Positions 17,437 to 26,482 of a stretch of DNA of 64,000 nt are shown here, in pieces (the stretch's first letter is position 1; each line of letters starts with the position of its first letter). Source of the stretch: Pseudarthrobacter sp. PS3-L1 (GTDB taxonomy: Bacteria > Actinomycetota > Actinomycetes > Actinomycetales > Micrococcaceae); assembly GCF_030063285.1 (NCBI RefSeq), contig NZ_JASISU010000001.1, positions 124,001-188,000 on the forward strand, in the 5' to 3' direction. The position numbers were made by a program, and so were the translations under genes. The notes beneath the pieces were generated by a model. The model was not told the DNA's origin, made no database searches, and worked only from the letters and a program-made list of their open reading frames with translations.

Positions 17437-17529
17437 GGCCACAGCTTATCTGTCAGCCCCCGATAAGCTGTGGTCATTGTTTCGCGCTGAACCGCACTCA
17501 CGGTTCCTTGATTCCCCGGGGGTACGCCT

Positions 17530-19005
17530 GTGCTGTGGCCGTTTTCGCTGATCGGCAGCGCTCCGGGTTGGGTGACGTTCCTGCTGTCCCTGGCGGACCT
17601 TGCGATCCGCCTGATTGCCCTGGGCGTTATTCCAGGCAATCGCAGACCAACCACTGCCATGGCCTGGCTGCTGGGGATCTTTTTTGTGCCATCCCTTGGA
17701 ATCGTCCTGTTTCTGCTCTTTGGTAACTCGAAGCTCTCCCGCCGTCGGACCGAGCAGCAGGAACAGGTCAACAAACGCATCAGGTCTGCGCTGTCGACGA
17801 TCAAGGATGCGGAAAGCAAGTATTCCGGTCCAGAGTGGGTGCGCTCCGCCGGTGAACTGAATCAGCGGCTGGGGTCGCTGCCCATGGTGGACGGAAACTC
17901 CGTCGAGTTGCTCCCTGGTTACCCCGATTCCATTGCCGTCATGACCCGCGCAATCCGCGGGGCCAAGAAATTTGTTAATGCCGAGTTCTACATCATGAGT
18001 TCGGACTACGTTACTGACGAATTCCTGACTGCACTTGAGGACGCTGCTGATCGAGGCGTCGAGGTCCGGGTGCTTTTCGACCACATCGGTACCCTGCGGG
18101 TTCCCGGTTACCGAAACCTCCTCAAACGGCTGGAGGCAAGCAATATCCAGTTCCGCCGCATGCTGCCGCTGCTGCCCACCCATGGCCAGTGGCGCCGTCC
18201 GGACCTCCGAAACCACCGAAAAATACTCGTGGTTGACGGTGAGATTGCTTTCACCGGCTCGCAGAACCTGATTGAGCCTTCCTACAACAACAAGAAACAC
18301 CGCAGGGCTGGCCGTGAATGGGTGGAACTGATGGCCTGCCTCCGCGGGCCCCTTGTTACGACGCTCAATGTTGTCTTCACAAGTGACTGGCTCAGCGAGA
18401 CTGATGAATCATTGCAACATCAACTCGAGAGCACTGCGCCGCCGGATCCTGCCGGAGTGACTGCCCAGGTGGTGCCCAGCGGTCCGGGATTCAGCACGGA
18501 GAACAACCTGCGGCTATTCAACACGCTGATCTACTCGGCCCAGCAGCGAATCTCCATCTGCAGCCCCTACTTTGTGCCAGATGATTCGCTTCTCTACGCC
18601 GTGACCACTGCAGCGCAGCGTGGCGTGGAGGTTGAACTCTTCGTCTCGGAGAAGGGCGATCAGTTCCTGGTTCATCATGCCCAACGTTCCTACTACGAGG
18701 CACTGCTGCGTGCGGGCGTGCGTATCTATCTGTACAGGGCGCCCTTTGTGCTCCATGCAAAGCACTTCACCATTGACGAGGAAGTGGCCGTGCTGGGGTC
18801 TAGCAACATGGACATGCGCTCCTTTTCCCTCAATATGGAGGTCTCCGTGATGCTGTTGGGGTCCGACATTGTGCACAAAATGCGCGAGGTCGAGGATACT
18901 TACAGGTCCCTGTCCAAGGAAATCTACCTTGAGGCCTGGGTGAACCGCCCCATGGCTGCACGGTATGTGGACAACGTGGCACGGCTTACAGCGACGCTGC
19001 AGTAG
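17530..19005 (+). CDS. cls: Cardiolipin synthase (PLD type)
   Basis: 491-aa membrane enzyme that joins phosphatidyl groups to form cardiolipin. Two N-terminal membrane helices (about residues 10-32 and 42-65) precede two phospholipase-D HKD domains: NHRKILVVDGEIAFTGSQN and HAKHFTIDEEVAVLGSSN, both with complete H-x-K-x4-D. RRRTEQQEQVNKRIRS marks the cytosolic side after TM2. A GTG start at 17530 is used (GTG CTG TGG). A second, shorter PLD protein is encoded at 42.2-43.5 kb. Confidence 0.92.
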   Translation: MLWPFSLIGSAPGWVTFLLSLADLAIRLIALGVIPGNRRPTTAMAWLLGIFFVPSLGIVLFLLFGNSKLSRRRTEQQEQVNKRIRSALSTIKDAESKYSGPEWVRSAGELNQRLGSLPMVDGNSVELLPGYPDSIAVMTRAIRGAKKFVNAEFYIMSSDYVTDEFLTALEDAADRGVEVRVLFDHIGTLRVPGYRNLLKRLEASNIQFRRMLPLLPTHGQWRRPDLRNHRKILVVDGEIAFTGSQNLIEPSYNNKKHRRAGREWVELMACLRGPLVTTLNVVFTSDWLSETDESLQHQLESTAPPDPAGVTAQVVPSGPGFSTENNLRLFNTLIYSAQQRISICSPYFVPDDSLLYAVTTAAQRGVEVELFVSEKGDQFLVHHAQRSYYEALLRAGVRIYLYRAPFVLHAKHFTIDEEVAVLGSSNMDMRSFSLNMEVSVMLLGSDIVHKMREVEDTYRSLSKEIYLEAWVNRPMAARYVDNVARLTATLQ

Positions 19006-19058
19006 GCCCTAGGCGGCCATTTCATAGCTGACGTGCCCCGAGCCTGGATGCCAGCATG

Positions 19059-19268
19059 TCAGTTCCTGGACCTGGGCCCTTCGGTACCGCGCAGGGCCAG
19101 AACTGCCCGCGAACCGAAAACACCACCTGCCATAAGAAGGATTACGGCCGTGACAATGGAGTACCACTGCCCATTCGCCGTGAGTGCCGAGGCGACGCCA
19201 ATGATGGCCGCTACCACTGCCGCGAGCCCCCAAAGAATTACTACTTTTCTCTCCCGTGTCATGCTCAT
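19059..19268 (-). CDS. Small two-helix membrane protein
   Basis: 69-aa hypothetical protein. Two hydrophobic segments, VVILWGLAAVVAAIIGVASA and SIVTAVILLMAGGVFGS, are separated by a short polar loop, with charged ends. GGGGAG lies eight bases before the ATG at 19268, supporting expression. It is downstream of no obvious operon partner and convergent with cardiolipin synthase. No family was recognised. Confidence 0.55.
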   Translation of the reverse strand: MSMTRERKVVILWGLAAVVAAIIGVASALTANGQWYSIVTAVILLMAGGVFGSRAVLALRGTEGPRSRN

Positions 19269-19336
19269 CACTCTAGCTCCCCAAACAGAGGGGTGGCAGG
19301 TTCGTGGTCAGCAGGCACCCGCTACCCGCCAGAAGA

Positions 19337-19717
19337 TCAGCTGTCCATCAAGGCGATCAGGTCATCTGCCTGCGCAAGGTTGCGGGCCATCTTTGCCCGT
19401 TGGGTCAGGGCGCGCTCGCGGAATTCGCGCAAGGCATTCCGTTGGTTGGACGCTATGGGCGCGGCATCCTCAAGCAGGCCGAGAATCTCAAGTAGTTCCG
19501 CCATTTCCTCGAGGCTGAAACCAAGGGGTTTCATCTTCTTGATCAGGTTCAGCCTGGCAACGTCACCCATGGCGTAGACCCGGAATCCGCCATCCGTCCG
19601 TGAGGCGGCGGGGAGTAGGCCAACCTCGTCATAGTGGCGGATTGTGCGCAGCGACAGGCCCGTCCGCTCGGCGAGCTCGCCGATATGCATGGTGGTGTCG
19701 CTGGCCCGATCCGTCAT
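19337..19717 (-). CDS. MerR-family transcriptional regulator
   Basis: 126-aa MerR-type activator. The N-terminal winged helix is HIGELAERTGLSLRTIRHYD, then EVGLLPAASRTDGGFRVY, followed by a long coiled-coil dimerisation helix. There are no cysteines in the C-terminal effector region, so it is not a metal or [2Fe-2S] sensor of the CueR/SoxR kind. It is divergent from the SulP transporter, and a GC-rich dyad lies between them, suggesting it controls the transporter and itself. Confidence 0.88.
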   Translation of the reverse strand: MTDRASDTTMHIGELAERTGLSLRTIRHYDEVGLLPAASRTDGGFRVYAMGDVARLNLIKKMKPLGFSLEEMAELLEILGLLEDAAPIASNQRNALREFRERALTQRAKMARNLAQADDLIALMDS

Positions 19718-19745
19718 GAAGTCTCCATCCCATCAGAATCCAAAC

Positions 19746-19767
19746 CCTACCCCAACGTTAGGGTAGG
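19746..19767 (+). promoter_or_regulatory. Dyad operator between merR and the SulP gene
   Basis: CCTACCC (19746-19752) and GGGTAGG (19761-19767) flank a symmetric AACGTT core. The whole 22-bp element has one centre of symmetry except for one mismatched pair. MerR proteins bind such dyads inside an elongated promoter spacer; TAGGAT overlapping the right arm could be a -10. Assignment to the adjacent MerR is inference. Confidence 0.6.
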
Positions 19768-19938
19768 ATTGGAGGACTACGTCATAGATAAGCCTAGTTC
19801 CTGCGCGAACCCGTACGGCACGCTCCGTCCGTTCTTCGGCGCCATCATCCGTTGTTTGCGACAGACCGCACGCCCAACGTCCAGCACGCACATTTCACTC
19901 ATCTTGCATACCTTCTCGAATCACGATCGGAGCCAGCA

Positions 19939-21459
19939 ATGGCCGTCTCTCAAGCTCAGGCTGCCCCGGCAACGCCTGAACAACTCCAGTCCATCAAGTA
20001 CACCCTGAGGTCCCCGCGCCGGCTCAAAACTGAGGTCCTGGCTGGACTGGTGGTGGCCCTGGCCCTCATCCCCGAGGCCATCGCGTTCTCCATCATTGCC
20101 GGGGTTGATCCGCGGATCGGGCTCTTTGCCTCCTTCACTATGGCCGTCACCATCTCCTTTGTTGGCGGACGCCCAGCCATGATTTCAGCGGCGACCGGTG
20201 CCATAGCCCTGGTGATTGCACCGCTGGTTGCCTCGCAGGGCGTGGACTACTTCATAGCTGCAGTGATCCTTGCCGGCATCTTCCAGATTGTCCTTGGCCT
20301 CTCCGGCGTCGCCAAACTCATGCGCTTCATTCCCAGGTCAGTCATGGTGGGCTTCGTCAACGCGCTGGCCATCCTGATTTTCATGTCCCAGGTCCCTGAG
20401 CTCCTGGGTGTCCCATGGCTTGTCTACCCGCTGGTTGCGCTGGGCCTGGTCATTGTCTTTGGACTCCCCAGGTTCACCAAGGCCATCCCGGCTCCCCTGG
20501 TCGCAATTGTGGTGCTGACCCTGATCACCGTCTTCGCTGCCGTCGCCGTCCCCACTGTTGGTGACAAGGGTGAACTTCCCGATTCCCTGCCAAGCCTGAT
20601 CATCCCGAACGTGCCGCTCACCTTCGAGACTCTCCAGATCATCTTCCCGTTTGCGCTGGCCATGGCGTTTGTTGGCCTCCTGGAATCGCTGATGACAGCA
20701 AAACTCGTGGACGACGTCACCGACACCCGCTCGCACAAAACGCGGGAAGCCTGGGGGCAGGGCGTCGCCAACATTGTGACCGGATTCTTCGGTGGCATGG
20801 GTGGCTGCGCCATGATTGGCCAGACCATGATCAACGTGAAAGGCTCCGGGGCGCGCACCCGGATCTCCACGTTCCTGGCTGGCGTCTTCCTGCTGATCCT
20901 GGTGGTGGTCCTGGGCGGAATCGTGTCAGTGATTCCCATGGCTGCGCTGGTGGCCGTGATGATCTTTGTATCCATTGCCACCTTTGATTGGCACAGTATC
21001 CGGATCAGCACGCTCAGGCGCATGCCAAAGAGCGAGACAATCGTCATGGTCGCCACAGTCATCGTCACGGTAGCCACCCATAACCTCGCGATTGGCGTTG
21101 GTGTTGGAGTTCTTGTGGCCATGGTCATGTTTGCCCGCCGCGTAGCGCACTTCGTCACCGTCAAGCGCAGCGTCGGAGAACATGACGGACAGGAAACCGC
21201 CACGTACGCCGTCAACGGTGAACTGTTCTTCGCTTCGTCAAACGATCTGTATACCCAGTTCGACTACGTCCAGGACCCGCAGCAGGTCATCATCGACATG
21301 CACGAGTCCCATCTCTGGGACGCCTCGACAATCGCAGCCCTTGACGCCATTACGGAGAAATACCGCCACCACGGCAAACACGTGACGGTAGTTGGCCTCA
21401 ACGATGCCAGTACCGTGATGCGGGAACGCCTCAGTGGCCAGCTCGGCGCCGGTCACTGA
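19939..21459 (+). CDS. SulP-family anion transporter with STAS domain
   Basis: 506-aa inner-membrane SLC26/SulP protein. It moves sulfate, bicarbonate or a related anion. The signature [20 protein letters not shown] is in the first helices, followed by [12 protein letters not shown]; the C-terminal cytosolic STAS domain spans about residues 410-500 ([20 protein letters not shown]). The open frame reaches 19852, but the ATG at 19939 has GGAG seven bases upstream and starts the conserved part. It is divergent from merR. Which anion is carried cannot be told. Confidence 0.9.
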   Translation: MAVSQAQAAPATPEQLQSIKYTLRSPRRLKTEVLAGLVVALALIPEAIAFSIIAGVDPRIGLFASFTMAVTISFVGGRPAMISAATGAIALVIAPLVASQGVDYFIAAVILAGIFQIVLGLSGVAKLMRFIPRSVMVGFVNALAILIFMSQVPELLGVPWLVYPLVALGLVIVFGLPRFTKAIPAPLVAIVVLTLITVFAAVAVPTVGDKGELPDSLPSLIIPNVPLTFETLQIIFPFALAMAFVGLLESLMTAKLVDDVTDTRSHKTREAWGQGVANIVTGFFGGMGGCAMIGQTMINVKGSGARTRISTFLAGVFLLILVVVLGGIVSVIPMAALVAVMIFVSIATFDWHSIRISTLRRMPKSETIVMVATVIVTVATHNLAIGVGVGVLVAMVMFARRVAHFVTVKRSVGEHDGQETATYAVNGELFFASSNDLYTQFDYVQDPQQVIIDMHESHLWDASTIAALDAITEKYRHHGKHVTVVGLNDASTVMRERLSGQLGAGH

Positions 21460-21486
21460 TCCGGAGGGACGGGCTGCCGCTGGTGG

Positions 21487-23529
21487 CTACGTGTCCGGGA
21501 ACTGAGAGCCCAGGGCAGAAAGCACGCCCCGGGACTTGACCCTGATCTCCTGGTACTCGTCGCTGGCAACAGAATCTGCCGTGATAGCCCCGCCTAGTCC
21601 CAGGCTGAGCCGTGCTTCCCCGATGGTCCGCTGATCGATGACCAGGGTTCGGATGGCCACCGCCAAGTCCGCTGCTCCGTTGCGGGAGAAGTATCCGATA
21701 GCTCCTGAGTACACGCCCCGCGGACCAGATTCCAGCCGGTCCAAAATGGCCATGGTGCTGATTTTTGGTGCCCCCGTCATGGAACCGGCGGGGAAGCACG
21801 CAGCAATCGCCTCGGCCCGGGACGCGCCAGGCTGCAGCTGCGCGTTGATGGTACTGACCATCTGATGCACAGTCGCGTACGTTTCGATGGCACAGAGCCG
21901 GCTGACAGTCACTGACCCCGGCACCGCGAAATGGCTCAGGTCGTTGCGGAGCAGGTCCACAATCATGATGTTCTCGGCCCGGTCCTTCGGCGAGGACACC
22001 AGATCTGCACGTAGTTCCGCATCTGATGCGGTGTCTGCACCCCGTGCCCGGGTTCCCTTGATCGGTTCGGCGCGGAGTCCGCCGTCGGGCGCGACCTGAA
22101 GGAAGCGTTCCGGCGACGTACTTGCCACCGTGATGCTGCCGGCGGCCAGGAAACTGCCGAAAGGAGCTGGGCTGCTGCGTCGCAACGCCAGGTAGGTGCT
22201 CCAGGGATCAATGGCGGGCACGGTAGCGGTCAGCGCTGTTGTCAGGCAGATCTCATATGAATTTCCGTTGGCGATCTCCTGGTGTGCTGCGGCAATCTGA
22301 TCCTTGTAGTGCTGCTCCGTATCCCGCCCGGTGAAGGATGGTGGTGCGGAGTGGTCTTTCGCTTCCGTGGCCGCACCTGGTGAGTCTGTGGCGTTCGACG
22401 CCGCTTCGGCCACAGCGCTTCGTGCGGCATCCAGCCACTCCTCGCAGTCCGGCGCCTCCAACGCCAGGAGCCAGACGTCACCTTCCTGGTGGTCCAGGAC
22501 AACCGCCCGGGCAGCGAAGAGGAGTGCTGCGTCGGGTGTGGATGAGTTGACATCTGACCCACCGGTTTCGCGCTTGAGTTCGTAGCCCAGCCACCCTAAC
22601 CAGCCAAGTGCAAAGTCAAAGGGCAGTTGCTGCGTTGGTGCGCCCTGCTCCCAAGCATCGTCCAACCACTGGAAAAACGGGCCGCCTACGGTGACTGTCG
22701 CGGTGCCTGCCGTGACATTGGTGGTTCCCGCTGCATGGGTGGCAACCTGCCCCAGCAGCCCGCCGGAGTCTGCCATGATACTGAACCGGTTGCGGTCCAC
22801 CGGGTGTTCCGCGCCGGTCAACGGCGCGTTGGAGGAGTCCAGCCACACGGCGTGGGAGGCACGGCCGTACAAGGCGGTAAAAAGCTGCGGAGCGTCTGGC
22901 TGACCGGGGATTTTTTCCACGGCAAGGCTCTGTCCGGAGCGGGCGGAACGCTGGAAGTTCAGGGCGGGAGCCAGCGCTGGCAGGTAGCTCAGTGCGGTCA
23001 GCAGGTCATCGGCGGACCGGCCGTCTGCGCCGTTCTGCACGACGACGTCCGCGTGGGCCGGGACGTTGTCCCCCGCCAACCAGGATTCTTCCTGCGCAGC
23101 CCAGGTATCCCAGAAAGGTTCGTAGCTTGCCCCGTCGCGGGCCATTGCCCGCGTCCGTCGGGTATCCGCCGGTGACTCAGCCCAGACCACTGCATCCAGA
23201 AATGGACGCGCCACGGCGGCTGCCGCACCGACACCCTCCACAATGATCACGGGAGCTGACACTGTAATGCGTGGCCCGCCGTCGTGCTGCTCCGTCCAAT
23301 CCCATGGATGCCAGTGGGCATCCATGCCACGACGCAAGGGTTCCAGGACAGCTGCCACGTAGCGGGCGATCCCCGGCTCAAGTCCCTCCCACCCCGGGTA
23401 GATGTCCTCCAGGTGGAACAGCGAGACCCGGTGATGGGTCCGGAGTCGGGCGGCGAGTTCAACCGCAAGGGTGGTTTTCCCTGCGCCGGACCTGCCATCG
23501 ACGGCAATGATCAGAGGCGCGGGGGTCAT
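21487..23529 (-). CDS. pabB: P-loop kinase domain fused to aminodeoxychorismate synthase component I
   Basis: 680-aa fusion. Residues 1 to about 190 are a uridine-kinase-like P-loop domain: Walker A GRSGAGKTT (12-20), HLEDIYPGWEGL and a Walker B-like VIIVEGVGA. Residues about 215-680 are PabB/TrpE: PIKGTRARG, DRAENIMIVDLLRNDLS, AGSMTGAPKISTM and RGVYSGAIGYFSRNGAADLA. The PabB half aminates chorismate to aminodeoxychorismate, substrate of the PabC at 16.5 kb. No PabA glutaminase is in the window. What the kinase half does is unknown. The gene begins 3 bp after the phosphatase gene on the same strand, so it is in the same operon. Confidence 0.85.
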   Translation of the reverse strand: MTPAPLIIAVDGRSGAGKTTLAVELAARLRTHHRVSLFHLEDIYPGWEGLEPGIARYVAAVLEPLRRGMDAHWHPWDWTEQHDGGPRITVSAPVIIVEGVGAAAAVARPFLDAVVWAESPADTRRTRAMARDGASYEPFWDTWAAQEESWLAGDNVPAHADVVVQNGADGRSADDLLTALSYLPALAPALNFQRSARSGQSLAVEKIPGQPDAPQLFTALYGRASHAVWLDSSNAPLTGAEHPVDRNRFSIMADSGGLLGQVATHAAGTTNVTAGTATVTVGGPFFQWLDDAWEQGAPTQQLPFDFALGWLGWLGYELKRETGGSDVNSSTPDAALLFAARAVVLDHQEGDVWLLALEAPDCEEWLDAARSAVAEAASNATDSPGAATEAKDHSAPPSFTGRDTEQHYKDQIAAAHQEIANGNSYEICLTTALTATVPAIDPWSTYLALRRSSPAPFGSFLAAGSITVASTSPERFLQVAPDGGLRAEPIKGTRARGADTASDAELRADLVSSPKDRAENIMIVDLLRNDLSHFAVPGSVTVSRLCAIETYATVHQMVSTINAQLQPGASRAEAIAACFPAGSMTGAPKISTMAILDRLESGPRGVYSGAIGYFSRNGAADLAVAIRTLVIDQRTIGEARLSLGLGGAITADSVASDEYQEIRVKSRGVLSALGSQFPDT

Positions 23530-23532
23530 GGA

Positions 23533-24099
23533 TTAGAGCGTACCTGCTGGGAGATCGTCGGCGCTGCGGCTGCGCTGCTCCACGGCCGCCTGGACATGCT
23601 CCACAAGCCCCGGGACGGCGTCGTGAATCTGGTCCCACACCACATCAAAATCCGCGTGTCCGCCATACCAGGGATCCTCGATTCCCTGGTCCAGGGTATT
23701 CTCCGCGGCGACTTTCGGGTCAAAACTGCGGAGCATCCGAACCCGGCTGGCAGCTTCACTGCTGGGCGCAGACTCCTGTAGCCAGCCAAAGTGGTCAACG
23801 TCCAGGGCAAGAATCAGGTCCCGTTCCCCGAACCAGTCCGGGCGCCAGGCGCGTGCCACATGCTCATCGGACGTCAGTCCCTGGCTCGCGAGCTTCCGCG
23901 CTGCCCGTGGGTCAATGGGCCGGCCCGCCTCATAGTCCGTGGTTCCAGCCGAGTCGACCTCGACGGCGTCACCTAGGCCGGCGGCTGCGAAGGCTTCCGC
24001 GAGCATGTACTCAGCCATGGGGGAGCGGCAGATGTTTCCGGTGCACACTGCGATGATGCGGAAGGGATCCTGGCCTGAGCGCCTCGACGTTGACTGCAT
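23533..24099 (-). CDS. Low-molecular-weight protein-tyrosine phosphatase
   Basis: 188-aa LMW-PTP. The P-loop CTGNICRSP (Cys nucleophile near residue 19, Arg) is followed by a C-terminal general-acid loop EDPWYGG. It also has the DSAGTTDYEAGRPIDPRA segment common in actinobacterial LMW-PTPs (PtpA type). It probably dephosphorylates protein tyrosine residues or acts in polysaccharide regulation. It lies 61 bp after the LysE gene and 3 bp before the kinase-PabB fusion. Confidence 0.92.
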   Translation of the reverse strand: MQSTSRRSGQDPFRIIAVCTGNICRSPMAEYMLAEAFAAAGLGDAVEVDSAGTTDYEAGRPIDPRAARKLASQGLTSDEHVARAWRPDWFGERDLILALDVDHFGWLQESAPSSEAASRVRMLRSFDPKVAAENTLDQGIEDPWYGGHADFDVVWDQIHDAVPGLVEHVQAAVEQRSRSADDLPAGTL

Positions 24100-24160
24100 T
24101 GAGTAAGCATGGATGATGTTGGTGGTTCTTGGCCAGCCCGGGAGCCGCGGGGTCAGGAGC

Positions 24161-24784
24161 TCAGTGGATCAGGGCCAAGATTATTCCCACGGCGATGAAC
24201 AGGACGCCAAACACACGGTTCAGGACGCGCTGGCCGCGTTCGTCATGGGTGAACCGCTGAAAGGACCTGGCGGCTGCTGCAAAGAAGAACCACATGACCA
24301 GGACATCCAGGATCACGACGGTGAGGGTGAGGACAATGTACTGCTGCACAAGTGGCTGGTCCAGGCGAATGAACTGGGGCATGAAAGCCAGGAAGAAGAT
24401 GATCGCCTTCGGATTGAGCAGGTTCACCCACAGGCCGCGGCGGAACATGGAGCCGGCTGGTTCATTTCTGCGAGACTCCACCTTTTCCTCATCCAGGTCC
24501 GGCTTGCTGAGGAACTGCCGGATGCCGAGGTAGACCAGGTACGCAGCGCCTGCATAACGGATGATGTTGAAGGCCAAGGGGGAACTGGATACCAGCACCC
24601 CCACGCCCAGGGCCACGATCAGGACGTGGATGATCAGAGCTGCCTGTTGGCCAAGGATGCCCCACATGGAACGGCGGAAGCCGGAGTTTAACGAGTTGGC
24701 CATCGTGTTGATGGCACCCGCACCCGGGGTAAAAGAAATGAGGAGACCGGCGCCCACCAGGGCTGCCCACAGCGACAATTGCAC
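24161..24784 (-). CDS. LysE/RhtB-family amino acid exporter
   Basis: 207-aa inner-membrane exporter with about six helices. The family start LWAALVGAGLLISFTPGAGA and the loop RRGLWVNLLNPKAIIFFLAF are diagnostic; homoserine, threonine, lysine or similar are the usual substrates. It is in a leftward string of MarR, methyltransferase, LysE, phosphatase and PabB, with gaps of 34, 42, 61 and 3 bp. Confidence 0.9.
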   Translation of the reverse strand: MQLSLWAALVGAGLLISFTPGAGAINTMANSLNSGFRRSMWGILGQQAALIIHVLIVALGVGVLVSSSPLAFNIIRYAGAAYLVYLGIRQFLSKPDLDEEKVESRRNEPAGSMFRRGLWVNLLNPKAIIFFLAFMPQFIRLDQPLVQQYIVLTLTVVILDVLVMWFFFAAAARSFQRFTHDERGQRVLNRVFGVLFIAVGIILALIH

Positions 24785-24826
24785 TACCCAAGACTAGAGG
24801 GTGGGGCAGCAGCCGTGTGCGGGGGC

Positions 24827-25684
24827 TCAGGCGCGGGCAACCACCTCGCCATTGGGGATCAGAAACCAGCCGTCATCGGTGGACCCCCACCGGTGCCAGC
24901 CTGCGGCGATCCGTGCCAGATCCGTGCTGGTGGCCAAACCGTAGTCCAGTGCCTGCTCGGCGAAGGCGGAATGGACTACGCGCTCAGCCCACACGCGGGC
25001 CTGCCAACGGCGCTGCTGGTTGGTGGCGTAGAGCCAGTTGCTGCTCGTAGGTGCCACATCGGAGAACCCCGCTGCCTGTGTCCAGGACACCAGCCGCCGT
25101 CCAGCATCTGGCTCCGCAGCGTTTCGCCGGGCAACCTGCTGGTAGAGCGCCATCCATTCGTCGAGCTCCGGGACCTCCGGATACCAGCTCATGGCGTGAA
25201 AGTCAGCCTCTCGCACGGCAACAATCCCGCCGGGACGGGCCACGCGACGCATCTCGCGGAGGGCGGCCACCGGGTCAGTGAGGTGCTGGAGCACCTGGTG
25301 GGCATGGACGACGTCGAACGTGCCGTCCGCAATATCGAGAGAGTAGAGGTCTCCCGTCGTGAAGGTGACGTTGTTGATGCCCCTCTCGCTGGCGAGGGCT
25401 CTGGCCTGGGCAATGACTTCGGGCGACCTGTCCAGCCCCACCACGGCAGCGGGTGCCACCAGCGCGGCAAAATCCAAAGTGATGCTCCCGGGCCCGCATC
25501 CGACGTCGAGCACGGACGTTCCAGGTGTGAGGTGTGGAATGACGAATGCCGCGGAATTCGCTGCGGTCCGGGCCGCGTGGGCGCGGACCACCGACTCATG
25601 GTGTCCGTGTGTGTACACGTCGGGGCTGGCTGCCGGTTGTGGTGCCTCAGGTGGCGAAGCTGGCTGATCCGGATTCATGGACAA
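24827..25684 (-). CDS. SAM-dependent methyltransferase (class I)
   Basis: 285-aa cytoplasmic enzyme. The SAM site is VLDVGCGPGSITLDFA (motif I), followed by VVGLDRSPEVIAQA (acidic loop), FDVVHAHQVLQHLTDPVAAL (motif II/III) and RVARPGGIVAVRE. The N-terminus is Pro/Ala-rich and probably disordered. The length and the C-terminal region resemble UbiE/COQ5-like enzymes acting on small molecules. The acceptor is not deducible. It lies directly after marR. Confidence 0.85.
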   Translation of the reverse strand: MSMNPDQPASPPEAPQPAASPDVYTHGHHESVVRAHAARTAANSAAFVIPHLTPGTSVLDVGCGPGSITLDFAALVAPAAVVGLDRSPEVIAQARALASERGINNVTFTTGDLYSLDIADGTFDVVHAHQVLQHLTDPVAALREMRRVARPGGIVAVREADFHAMSWYPEVPELDEWMALYQQVARRNAAEPDAGRRLVSWTQAAGFSDVAPTSSNWLYATNQQRRWQARVWAERVVHSAFAEQALDYGLATSTDLARIAAGWHRWGSTDDGWFLIPNGEVVARA

Positions 25685-25718
25685 ACGCTATCCCACCCGA
25701 AGCGGCAGTTGGAGCTAC

Positions 25719-26210
25719 CTATTCGGGCGGGGCCGAGGTTTCCCGGGCCTGGATGGTCGCCGCGACCATGTCGGTCATGAAGCGGGTAACGGTCTCCATC
25801 TCCGCCGGGCTGAACTTCGCCATGGCTTGGCCCATGTGGAGGGAAAGTGGCATGAACATGGCGCCACCGTCGCGGAAGGCTTTTGGGGTCATTTTCAGCT
25901 GGACCTGGCGCCGGTCCGTCCCCAAGCGCTCGCGTTCGACGTGCCCGGAGTTATGCAGCCTGTCTACCAGGGCTGTGGTGGCTGGTGAGCTCAGGTGCAA
26001 CTCATTGCGCAGCACGCCAGGTGTCACCACGTTCCCAGCCGCGGTGTGACGCATAATCACGGCGAGGGCGGACATGTCCGTTCGGTGCATATCGTTTTTG
26101 GCGCCTGCCGCGTCGACGTAGCGGTTGGCCTCAAGCGTAAATTCCTGCAGGAGGAGTGCCAGGTCATGGGCAGGACCAGAGACGGGTCGCCGGGAAGCAT
26201 TCTCGGTCAC
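25719..26210 (-). CDS. MarR-family transcriptional regulator
   Basis: 163-aa MarR protein. DNA-binding region: VVTPGVLRNELHLSSPATTA then LVDRLHNSGHVERERLGTDR with wing RRQVQLKMTPKA. The open frame runs to 26339, but the GTG at 26210 has AGGAAGGGG at good spacing. It heads the leftward string and is divergent from an MMPL transporter, with a dyad between them. This is the usual setting for a MarR repressor of an efflux pump. Confidence 0.88.
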   Translation of the reverse strand: MTENASRRPVSGPAHDLALLLQEFTLEANRYVDAAGAKNDMHRTDMSALAVIMRHTAAGNVVTPGVLRNELHLSSPATTALVDRLHNSGHVERERLGTDRRQVQLKMTPKAFRDGGAMFMPLSLHMGQAMAKFSPAEMETVTRFMTDMVAATIQARETSAPPE

Positions 26211-26362
26211 GTGGGCCCCTTCCTCTAGGTCGCATTCACTCACAGTTGCCGGGAAAAACACGGATAAACAAACCCTGAGGGATACTACTCCACCTCGCTG
26301 GGCGCCGCCTGCTGCGTGCTGGCGGCAACGGTAATCCACTTAATCATGATGTGACCTCATTA

Positions 26363-26381
26363 TATCTCGCTCATGGAGATA
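26363..26381 (+). promoter_or_regulatory. Dyad in the marR/MMPL divergent region
   Basis: TATCTC (26363-26368) and GAGATA (26376-26381) form a perfect 6-bp inverted repeat with a 7-bp spacer in an AT-rich stretch of the 272-bp gap 26211-26482. The size and position fit a MarR operator; assignment is inference. Nothing else was recognised in this gap. Confidence 0.5.
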
Positions 26382-26482
26382 ATCTATGATGGAATAGCTT
26401 TTAGCGATTCACGCACCACAGCAGAACCTCAAGAGCACAATCCCCAGCACGCCCGGCCCATGCCCGTATCCCAGAAGGACCC

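Noticed and set aside
24779..25780. 333-codon plus-strand frame opposite the methyltransferase
   Set aside because: Antisense to intact SAM-binding motifs, with no domain and no start signal.
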